Shown: in pieces, positions 26,792 through 34,116 of the stretch
Layout: every line of letters begins with the position of its first letter
Position numbering within the stretch: the stretch's first letter is position 1
DNA from: JBBECJ01 sp963763325
GTDB taxonomy: Bacteria; Chloroflexota; Chloroflexia; Thermomicrobiales; CFX8
Assembly: GCA_963763325.1 (NCBI GenBank)
Contig: CAVXOL010000010.1
Span: 1 to 47,425, forward strand
Reading direction: 5' to 3'
DNA: 47,425 bases
The notes under the pieces: model-generated
What the model saw: the letters and a program-made list of their open reading frames with translations, nothing else
Told to the model about the DNA's origin: nothing
The model's database searches: none
Program-made: the position numbers and the translations under genes

Positions 26792-27259
26792 ATGACGATT
26801 GCGGCGTTCGAGGCGCAGGCGACCTGGTTGCCGTTGGTAGTCGGGATGCAGTGTGCGGCTGTCAGCAGCGACGGCGCGACGATGCTGAGCGTCTACTTCG
26901 GAGAGGTGACCGAGTCGTTCGACGGTGAGATCGACGCCGAGCGATCGATTACCGTCGAAGGCTCCTGGCGGATCGAGCACGGCAACGACATCATCGCCGG
27001 TTCGGCTGACCCGGACGAGGAGCGGGCCGATTCGGTCGCCGCGTTGGTTGGCACGACCCTTGAACGCTTCGAGGTGGTTCGTCCCGGCTATGACCTCTCG
27101 CTCTTCTTCACTGACGGCCTCGTCCTGCGCTGCTTTCCGGTCGACTCGATGGAGTACGCCGATGCGGTCGAAGACCCCGAAGATGTCGAGGTCTCCTGGT
27201 GGGTCACCGGCCGTGATATAGCTGACGACTGGGAGACTCCCCGCGTCACGACGAGTTGA
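26792..27259 (+). CDS. Unknown acidic small protein
   Basis: 155 residues. The ATG at 26792 has AAGGAG 7 nt upstream, a strong site that supports a real gene. The sequence is acidic (EERADSVAALV, DAVEDPEDVEVSWWVTGRDI) with alternating hydrophobic segments. There is no signal peptide, no helix long enough to span a membrane, and no motif I recognise. 'DLSLFFTDGLVLRCFPVDSM' recalls small DUF-type proteins of one alpha/beta domain. It stands between the NUDIX gene and the convergent kinase gene. Confidence 0.65.
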   Translation: MTIAAFEAQATWLPLVVGMQCAAVSSDGATMLSVYFGEVTESFDGEIDAERSITVEGSWRIEHGNDIIAGSADPDEERADSVAALVGTTLERFEVVRPGYDLSLFFTDGLVLRCFPVDSMEYADAVEDPEDVEVSWWVTGRDIADDWETPRVTTS

Positions 27260-27267
27260 GGAACGCG

Positions 27268-27295
27268 TCGCCGCCGGCGCTGTTGCCGGCGGCGA
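27268..27295. terminator. 11-bp GC hairpin between convergent genes
   Basis: TCGCCGCCGGC (27268-27278) and its exact complement (27285-27295) flank a 6-nt loop. It lies between the stop at 27259 (+) and the stop at 27305 (-), a likely two-way terminator. Confidence 0.6.
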
Positions 27296-27304
27296 TGCGA
27301 CTGG

Positions 27305-30053
27305 TTACGTCGACCCGCCCGGCGAGGGGTACTCGAACACGAAGGTGTATTCGGCGTACGGCTGATCCGGACACTCGTAGGGATCGAACTCCACGTACAT
27401 CGTCGCGTAGTAGACGCCATACGCGCTGTATGTGTAGTAGAGCGGATCTCCCGGCGCGAGGTTCTGGAAGTCAGTCCTCCCGCCGTCGCCCCATTCGACG
27501 GTGACATACGAGCCGGTGCAGCCGGTGACCGTCACCCAGAACTGGCCGCTGAAGTCGCACGCGTAACCATCATAGGTCGGCCCGTTGTAGACGCAGGTCT
27601 GAACCGGCTCGTGCGTTGCGGTAGCCGTTGGCGTCGGCGTCGGCGTGTCCGTCGCGGTCGGTGTGAAGGTTGGCGTGTACGTCGCCGTCGCAGTCGGTGT
27701 GTAGGTTGCGGTGGCCGTCGGCGTGTACGTTGCCGTTGCGGTCGGAGTCGGCGTCCTGGTTGGAGATGGGGTTGCCGTACGAGTTGCGGTCGCGGTTGCC
27801 GTCGCGGTCGCAGTTGCCGTACGAGTCGCCGTCGCGGTCGCGGTCGCGGTCCGCGTCGCCGTTGCTGTTGCTGTTGCCGTGCGGGTCGCGGTTGCAGTCG
27901 CGGTTGGATTGCCGGGCGTCGTCGATGACGAAGTCGGCGTCGGCGTTGCCGTCCGTGTCTCCGTCGCGTTCGCTTGCTGACCTGACGGCACCAGCGCACC
28001 CTGCGTCGCAGTCGATGATGAAGTTCCGGTCGCAGTTGCTCCAACTGATGTCGCCACTGATGTCGAGCTGAGCGGAGCGATAGGACGAGGCGGGATCGTC
28101 ACGTTTGCCGGTGCACTCGACGTCGTGGCAGTCGCGGATGGACCAGGACCCGATCCGATCGAAACAATCGTCGTTGCAGTGTTGGTTGGCCCTTGCAGAC
28201 CGGACCCTGTCGTGGCTGTCGCCGTTGCGGTCCCGTCAATGACGGCAGCAATGCCAGATTCGTTCCCGCCGTTCTCATCCCCTCCTTGGCCAACGCCGCT
28301 CAGCCAGGCGCCACCGCCGATCAGGACAGCCGCGACGAGTGCTGCGACCGCGAACATGACCTTGCCAGGCGCTCCATCGGCGACGCCGGGCTTGCGTGTG
28401 ACTGGCGTTCCAGCGGGCGGCAGCGTCGGCGCGGATGGCGTCGAAGCGCCCAGTGGAAGGGCTGCGGATGGCATCGCCCCGGGCAGGCATCGCCGGATTT
28501 CCAACTGCTGGATTGTGTCCACCGAGCCGCGGATCGGCACTACCTCCATAGTTTCCCGATGGCAGTGGGACGTCCGGTGGCTGGCCCACCTGCGGCTGAT
28601 TGATCGGCGATTGGCTCCACGGTGATTCGGCGGAAGAAGGCGGTGGCTTCCCGGGCATGCCGCCCAGGCCAGGTCCGGGTGCCGCCGGCGAAGCCGGTCC
28701 GCCTGAGAGGCCGCCGACGCCTGGAGCCCCTGGATCCGGCACGCCAGGCAGCCCGCCGGCGGACGGCCCACCGGGGAACCCTCCCACGACACCCTCGCCT
28801 GGTCCAGCAGGCATACCGCCCGCATTCGGACCACCACCAACGACGCCGCCAGATGGCGCGCCGGGAGTGCCACCCGCGCTCGGGCCATGGGGGAGCGGGC
28901 TGCTCGGCCCTCCCGGAATGCCGCCTGCGTTCGGTGGGCTTGCTGGCCCGCCTGCGATCCCGCCCGCATTTGGACCACCTCCTAGGCCGCCGCTCGGCCC
29001 TCCTGGGATGCCACCGGCGCCTGGACCGCTTGAGAGTCCGGCAGCGCCCGGGCCGCCCGAAATCCCAGCGACGCTCGGCCCTCCCACCACGTTTACGGCT
29101 GGGCCAGCGGGCGCAAGACCAAGCGACACAGCAGCGGCGGCGATTGGAGCTGCTGCTGCGACGTTCGGGAGGATGCCGGATCGCCGTCGTCCGGTTTCCT
29201 CGGCGATAACCGCGTCGATCGCGGCTGCGAGCGTCCGCGACTGCTGGAAGCGCTCGCTGGGCTGCTTGGCGAGACACTTGTCGATCACCTGCTGGATGTC
29301 CGGCGACAGATCAGGCGCGACCTGACGCGCGGGCGGCGGCTCGACGTGGACGTGCTGGTAGGTCGCGTCGGTCAGGTTACGGACGTTGAACGGCCTGGTC
29401 CCGGTCGCTACCTCGTAGAGGACGATTCCCAGCGAGTAGATGTCGCTTCGCTGATCGACATTATGTCCCTGGCACTGTTCCGGAGACATGTAGGCCGGCG
29501 TTCCCATCGAGATGCCGGACTGTGTCAGTGGGCCGCCGTCGAGCAGGCGTACCAGCCCGAAGTCAGCGATCTTGAGTGTGTAGGGGGCAAGGTGCGGTGC
29601 CGGTGGAGTGCGTGGAGCGAGGAGCAGGTTGTCGGGCTTGATGTCACGATGGACGACGCCGCGCTCGTGTGCGAAGGCAAGGCCCCAGGCGGCCTGGCGC
29701 ACCAGGTCCAGCCCAACGATCAGGTCCAGCGGCCCGGCCTTCTGCAACGTGGCGATCGAGCCATCCGGAACCAGCTCCATCACCAGGAATGCGCGGCCAT
29801 CCTGGACGCCGAAGTCGTAGACGTGGACGATGTTGGCGTGATTCAGCGACGCTGCCGTCCGGGCTTCGCGCAGGAAACGCTCCTGAAATGTCGGATCGCC
29901 CGCCAGTTCGGCACGCATGATCTTGATGGCGACCGAACGCCGGAGATGGACGTGTGTCCCTCGATAGACCTGGCCCATCCCACCAGAACCGAGGAGCGCC
30001 TCGATCCGATAGCTGCTGATGACCTGGCCGACGAGGCTGGGTTCTGTTGACAT
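27305..30053 (-). CDS. Receptor-like Ser/Thr protein kinase with Gly/Pro linker and (Thr-Ala)n ectodomain (one frameshift)
   Basis: About 915 residues after joining. The ATG at 30053 has GAGG upstream. The N-terminal kinase (residues about 15-275) has 'LLGSGGMGQVYRG' (Gly loop), 'VAIKIMRAEL' (Lys), 'GVVHRDIKPDNLLLA', 'KIADFGLVRLLDGG' and 'ISMGTPAYMSPEQCQG', i.e. a complete active Hanks-type kinase. A 170-residue Gly/Pro/Ala repeat linker follows (GPNAGGMPAGPGEG…). Near 28480 the frame changes, and the other frame continues with a helix 'VMFAVAALVAAVLIGGGAWL'. Beyond it is a Thr/Ala/Pro-rich stalk and a C-terminal PKD-like beta domain (QTCVYNGPTYDGYACDFSGQ … VTVEWGDGG). It is probably a transmembrane sensor; there are no PASTA repeats, so the ligand is unknown. 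Confidence 0.88.
27600..28000 (-). repeat. Low-complexity Thr-Ala / Thr-Pro coding repeat in the kinase
   Basis: Tandem degenerate GTCGCGGTTGC-like units (plus strand) encode TATATATRTATATAT and TYTPTATATYTPT. They form the extracellular stalk, likely O-glycosylated. The repeats are irregular and lack the spacers of a CRISPR array. Confidence 0.8.
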
Positions 30054-30375
30054 ATTGTTATCCTCTGGTTGCCGATTGGGCGACATGGCAATGATGGTGC
30101 CGGAACCATTGGAAGGGCAGACGGTGTCTTGCCTGCTGCTTGGTTGGCGTCACTGTCCTCACATTGTAGCGCCATCCCGCAAGTGAGGGAAGATATCCAT
30201 AACGCTGAACTTTCCGCATCGATGCGCACGGCCCCTGCCTGAATTCGACCAACTCGTTCGTCACCTGGTGGAATAAAGTAGACCAGTCAGTCGCTAGGTT
30301 GAGGAAGGCAGCCGGAGGTTGAGCAGCACGCTGGAGTCCGGCACATCCGTGGGCATGGAAAGGGACGATCGACCG

Positions 30376-30801
30376 ATGACGGTAACTCTTGATAGATCGA
30401 CACAGCGTGGCCAGCACGTCGAACGGCGGCTGAACGAGGATGTCATCGCCTGGCTGACGACTGTGCGGCCCAGCGGCCAGCCGGACAGTGTCCCGGTCTG
30501 GTTTCTCTGGCAAGACGACAAGATCGTCGTTTACAGCCGCCCGGACCAGACCAAGCTACGGAACCTGGCTGAAAATCCAAAGGTAACGCTGACGATCGAC
30601 AACACCAACGGCGGCAGTGACGTGATCCGGATCGAAGGTACTGCCGAGCACGACCCGACTTTCCCTGCCTGTCACGACATCCCGGCCTATGTTGAGAAGT
30701 ATGCTGATCGGATCGCATATATCGGCTATGGCACGCCTGAGAACTTCGCCCGGACGTACTCGGCTGCGATCGTAGTGACGCCGACGCGGTTCAGGGTCTG
30801 A
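30376..30801 (+). CDS. Pyridoxamine 5'-phosphate oxidase-fold protein (F420/FMN-dependent PPOX class)
   Basis: 141 residues from the ATG at 30376 after AAAGGGA; an ATG at 30355 is possible. It is a split-barrel protein of the TIGR036xx PPOX group: 'DVIAWLTTVRPSGQPDSVPV' and 'WFLWQDDKIVVYSRPDQTKL', then 'RNLAENPKVTLTIDN' and 'DVIRIEGTAEHD'. Members use F420 or FMN to reduce small molecules. The family is common in Actinobacteria and Chloroflexota. It is divergent from the kinase and convergent with pstS. The substrate is unknown. Confidence 0.88.
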   Translation: MTVTLDRSTQRGQHVERRLNEDVIAWLTTVRPSGQPDSVPVWFLWQDDKIVVYSRPDQTKLRNLAENPKVTLTIDNTNGGSDVIRIEGTAEHDPTFPACHDIPAYVEKYADRIAYIGYGTPENFARTYSAAIVVTPTRFRV

Positions 30802-31004
30802 GCCGCGGTATCAGTCATAAGGGGTGTGGCCGCCGAAAAAGCTCAACTAACGTCTCAGAGCAACCGTCGGATGGGTCGCGGCCCCCCGCCCAACCAATGT
30901 GACGCGTCCCGATCCACACGACACCCGTCCTGCTCGACACTCACGTTGCTGGACGATTGCCGCAACCTCGCTGCCAGTTGCCCTCACGCATCGGCCTTGA
31001 TGCC

Positions 31005-32003
31005 TCATGAACCCGTGACCGCACGAACCTTCTGTAATTGCTCCTCATAGACAGCTTCGTCGTAGGGGATGTAGCCGACGAAGGGGATGACGCCAACGCC
31101 TTCGGTCAGGTAGTAGGTGACGAAGGCGGCGATGGTCGAGGACGGTCCGGGTGTGGCGACGTCGGGGGAGTCGTTCGCGGCGAGGTCTGCGTTGTTGACG
31201 TAGATGAAGACTGGCCGCGAGAGGGGGACGTAACTGCCGTCCTGGACAGTCTCCGGCGCCGGTGCGACGCAGCCGTTGCCACCGTCGATCGCAACGACCT
31301 TCAGTCGTTCGGCGTTCTCGCTGTAGTACGCGTAGCCCAGGTAGGCGAGCGCGTACTTATCGCCCTCGACCCCCTGGATCAGGACGTTGTCGTCTTCGCT
31401 GGCGCTGTAGTCGGCGCGGCTGACGCCGGTTTCGCCGTTGATCGTCTCGGTGAAGTAATCGAAGGTGCCGGAATCAGTGCCAGGGCCAAAGAGGTTGATC
31501 TCTTTGTCCGGCCAGGATGGGTCGAGGTCGACCCAGCGCTCGACGTCGCTATCCGGCTTCCAGAGCTGATGCAACTGCTCGACAGTCAGGCAATCGGCCC
31601 AGTCATTATCGGGATGGACGATGACCGACAGGCCGTCAGCGGCGACCGTTAGCTCGGTGAACTCGATTCCGTTTTCGGCGCAGACGGCCGCTTCATCGGC
31701 TTTGATCTCACGCGAGGCATCACTGATATGGATGTCGCCACGACAGAACTTCTCGAAACCGCCGCCGGTTCCGGAGGATCCAACCGTGAAGCGCGTTCCA
31801 CGGTTCTCCAGGAAGAACTCCTCAGCGACAGCCTGCGAAATCGGGAAGACGGTGCTCGAACCGTCGATCCGGACTTCGCCGCTGTAACCACTGGTGTCCT
31901 CATTGCCACAGCCAGCCAGCAACCAACTTATCAGGAGCAGTCCGCAGATCCCACACGTCGAACGAACCCAGGCCAGGTGATCCAGCACAATTTCCCCACT
32001 CAC
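31005..32003 (-). CDS. pstS: Phosphate ABC transporter substrate-binding lipoprotein PstS
   Basis: 332 residues, GTG start at 32003. The lipobox 'LLISWLLAGC' gives an acylated Cys. The PstS fold shows in 'VRIDGSSTVFPISQAVAEEF', 'TVGSSGTGGGFEKFCRGDIH', 'ISDASREIKADE' and 'LFGPGTDSGTFDYFTETING', whose Ser/Thr-rich loops bind phosphate. It ends 'LTEGVGVIPFVGYIPYDEAV'. pstC, pstA and pstB are not next to it (a DUF2807 gene is upstream and a PPOX gene is downstream), so this is an isolated receptor. A palindrome 43 nt upstream (32046-32072) may be its operator. Confidence 0.9.
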   Translation of the reverse strand: MSGEIVLDHLAWVRSTCGICGLLLISWLLAGCGNEDTSGYSGEVRIDGSSTVFPISQAVAEEFFLENRGTRFTVGSSGTGGGFEKFCRGDIHISDASREIKADEAAVCAENGIEFTELTVAADGLSVIVHPDNDWADCLTVEQLHQLWKPDSDVERWVDLDPSWPDKEINLFGPGTDSGTFDYFTETINGETGVSRADYSASEDDNVLIQGVEGDKYALAYLGYAYYSENAERLKVVAIDGGNGCVAPAPETVQDGSYVPLSRPVFIYVNNADLAANDSPDVATPGPSSTIAAFVTYYLTEGVGVIPFVGYIPYDEAVYEEQLQKVRAVTGS

Positions 32004-32045
32004 GCCACGCTACGCAATCACCGGTCACAGCCAGTCATCGCTGTG

Positions 32046-32072
32046 CTTAACATTTCCATTACAAATGTTAAG
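32046..32072. promoter_or_regulatory. AT-rich palindrome upstream of pstS
   Basis: CTTAACATTT (32046-32055), a 7-nt spacer and its exact complement (32063-32072). It is sharply AT-rich in a GC-rich setting and sits 43 nt before the pstS start, so it is a candidate regulator-binding site rather than a terminator; there is no T-run. Confidence 0.5.
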
Positions 32073-32094
32073 CCATCGGACGTGGTACGGGGTC

Positions 32095-32748
32095 TTAGCC
32101 GGGCATCTGGACGGCACGGCCGGAGCCGGTCGTGCGTATAGACGTCGCTGGATGGCCTCCGTAGACGATCGAGCCGCTACCGGTAATCCGCCCGTTCATC
32201 GTTTCCTCAACATGGAGCATCGCGGTACCGGAGCCAGATATGGAGATATCGGCCTCGCGGCTGGTCAGCGTCCGAGCGTCAAGGCTACCCGAGCCGGAGA
32301 TGCGTACCTCCTGTTTGACGGTGTCTCCGTGGATCGTCACACCACCGGAACCGGAGATGCGCGTTTCAACCCTGGTGACGCCAACTGACTCGACGTGGAT
32401 GTTGCCTGAGCCGCTGACGTCAAGCGTGAGCGTCTCACGTTCGATGCGCGGTGCGCGTATGTCTCCAGTACCAGATACCGCCAACGTGTCGATGGCTGGC
32501 GTCGTGGCTCGGAACTGGATCGGCTTCGTCGGGCGGATCGTGCGTAGCTCCGGTCTGAACCGGATCGTGAGCCGGTCGCCGCTGACGATCGTCTCGATCA
32601 ACGGCAGGATGTTCTCTTCCGCCTCAATCGAGATGCCTTGATTCTCGCCGATAGCGAGCTCGAGCGTGCCGGGGCAGGCGAGGGCGACGGCGCTCCAGTC
32701 CGCCAGTGGCCTGGTTTCTTGCGTGATAGTGCCGGACCCTGTGACCAT
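32095..32748 (-). CDS. DUF2807 (GIN-domain, head) beta-helix protein
   Basis: 217 residues. Repeating 'SGSGNIHVESVGVTRVETRI', 'ISGSGGVTIHGDTV', 'ISGSGSLDARTLTSREADIS' and 'ITGSGSIVYGG' are the Ser-Gly turns of the DUF2807 right-handed beta-helix. Members are usually lipoproteins or secreted; here the protein starts MVTGSGTITQETRPLADWSA with no signal peptide, so either the true start lies elsewhere or this copy is cytoplasmic. It lies on the same strand as pstS (92 nt apart) and RidA. Confidence 0.85.
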   Translation of the reverse strand: MVTGSGTITQETRPLADWSAVALACPGTLELAIGENQGISIEAEENILPLIETIVSGDRLTIRFRPELRTIRPTKPIQFRATTPAIDTLAVSGTGDIRAPRIERETLTLDVSGSGNIHVESVGVTRVETRISGSGGVTIHGDTVKQEVRISGSGSLDARTLTSREADISISGSGTAMLHVEETMNGRITGSGSIVYGGHPATSIRTTGSGRAVQMPG

Positions 32749-32775
32749 GTTCGCCCTCCGTCCCGACAGGTGGCG

Positions 32776-33171
32776 CTACGCCAACGCCGTAACCGTGATC
32801 TCGACCTGTGCACCGGCCGGTAGTGACGAGACGCCGACCGTCGTCCGTCCCGGCGGGTTGCTCGTGAAGTACTCAGCGTAGACCTTGTTCATCTCGCCGA
32901 ACGCGTTGATGTCGGTCAGGTAGACGGTCGTTGCGACGACGCGCGAGATCGATGACCCGGCCTCTTCGAGAATGTTGCGGATGTTCTCAAGCGTCTGACG
33001 CGTTTCGGCTGGAACACCACCCGCAACCATCGCATTGGTCGTCGGGTCAATCCCCTTTTCGCCTGCGACGAAGATGAACCCATTGGCGCGGATCGCCTGG
33101 GAGTACGGACCGATCGGCGCTGCCGCCTTGTCGGTCTGGATGACTTCGAGCTCCTGTGTCGTGTTGACCAT
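32776..33171 (-). CDS. ridA: RidA-family reactive intermediate deaminase
   Basis: 131 residues, start at 33171. It hydrolyses reactive enamine/imine intermediates from PLP enzymes. 'DKAAAPIGPYSQAIRANGFI' and 'FVAGEKGIDPTTNAMVAGGV' are the family start; 'ASAI'-type active-site elements are seen as 'VYAEYFTSNPPGRTTVGVSS' with the conserved Arg, and the C-terminus 'LPAGAQVEITVTALA' is canonical. It is a complete, trimer-forming-length protein. It is a housekeeping gene with no obvious link to its neighbours. Confidence 0.93.
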   Translation of the reverse strand: MVNTTQELEVIQTDKAAAPIGPYSQAIRANGFIFVAGEKGIDPTTNAMVAGGVPAETRQTLENIRNILEEAGSSISRVVATTVYLTDINAFGEMNKVYAEYFTSNPPGRTTVGVSSLPAGAQVEITVTALA

Positions 33172-33333
33172 CTGTCCTCCACGAATTGCCTGTCGCGTGC
33201 TGAGTCCTGCGTGCCCAGTCAGGCAACTCTACAACGATTCTCATTTGCGCGATATCGCGGATGGCACAGATTTCCAACCTCAAACCGTTCGAGTGATTGA
33301 AGGCACGGTTCGGTGTGCGTGAGAGGCGGAGAG

Positions 33334-33807
33334 ATGGCAACGACGAGGGGGCAGAGCCGTCGCTGCGCGCGGACAGGCTGCCGGGCGTGGGCGATGCGCG
33401 GCGACACCCATTGCAGAGTGCACCGGAGCGATGCCGGCGAAGCTGATGATGCCGATGGGCTGTCCGGCGAACGCCATCAACCCACTGACCGCTTCGCGGA
33501 GATGGTGCGAGCCGGACAGCATGCCGAATTGATCGAGGTCGCGCTGCAGGCGGCACTGAATGCCTGTGCCAGAGAGCGGTCACTGGTGACTGAGATTGGC
33601 GCGCTGCGGCTGATGCTCCAGCGCGTCGTCGCTACTGATCTGCTCGACGGCGACTCGCGTGAGACGACCCAGACGATGACACGGCTGGTAGACGCGATTA
33701 TCCGCGCCCTGCGGATGGAGCAGGCACTGGCGGCGAGCTTCGACGATGAGCTATGCGCCGCCGTCACGCGTGTTTTCGCCGAACAGGGCTGGTTGGAGGA
33801 CGCATGA
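33334..33807 (+). CDS. Cys/His-motif protein of the terminase cassette
   Basis: 157 residues from the ATG at 33334, with GGCGGAGAG just upstream. Near the N-terminus is 'RRCARTGCRAWAMRGDTHCR' followed by VH, a C-x4-C-x10-C-x2-H zinc-type motif often seen in phage-derived small proteins. The rest is helical (AGQHAELIEVALQAALNACA, LRLMLQRVVATDLLDGD). It overlaps the next gene by 4 nt (ATGA). By position it could be the small-subunit-like partner of the terminase at 34117; that is inference. Confidence 0.7.
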   Translation: MATTRGQSRRCARTGCRAWAMRGDTHCRVHRSDAGEADDADGLSGERHQPTDRFAEMVRAGQHAELIEVALQAALNACARERSLVTEIGALRLMLQRVVATDLLDGDSRETTQTMTRLVDAIIRALRMEQALAASFDDELCAAVTRVFAEQGWLEDA

Positions 33808-34046
33808 ACCGAACGATCTCAAGGACAGCACGACCGGTCGAACGGAACGCACGAGACGACCACAATCGCGAGCCGCCGCCCGATCCGCTCAACCTTGACC
33901 CCGCCACCACCTACGAGGTCCTGACGCGCCGGATGGTCGAAGACCTCGCTGCTGAAGTCACCGCCATTCGCAACCGGATCGACACGATGTTCTGGGTCGT
34001 CATCGTCTCGGTCGTGACCGATGCGCTGTTGCGGATGGCGGGGTGA
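33804..34046 (+). CDS. Small protein with C-terminal membrane helix
   Basis: 80 residues; the ATG at 33804 overlaps the preceding stop. Residues 1-35 are basic/polar, the middle is a helix (TYEVLTRRMVEDLAAEVTAI) and the end is hydrophobic (TMFWVVIVSVVTDALLRMAG). It could anchor the cassette at the membrane or be a holin-like remnant. Nothing identifies it further. Confidence 0.6.
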   Translation: MNRTISRTARPVERNARDDHNREPPPDPLNLDPATTYEVLTRRMVEDLAAEVTAIRNRIDTMFWVVIVSVVTDALLRMAG

Positions 34047-34052
34047 ACAACG

Positions 34053-34096
34053 CGGGACGCAATCCAGGATGCGGCCCCTGCCTGGATTGCGTCCCG
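34053..34096. terminator. Perfect 16-bp hairpin between cassette genes
   Basis: CGGGACGCAATCCAGG (34053-34068) pairs exactly with 34081-34096 across a 12-nt loop. It separates the two small genes from the terminase gene and contains the GGGACGC word seen at 9.9 kb. Confidence 0.6.
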
Positions 34097-34116
34097 TGTC
34101 CCGAAAGGAACGTCCA

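Noticed and set aside
27600..28000. Tandem short repeats resembling a CRISPR array
   Set aside because: The units are 6-12 nt, degenerate, without unique spacers, and translate into a Thr/Ala stalk within the kinase; no cas genes are present.
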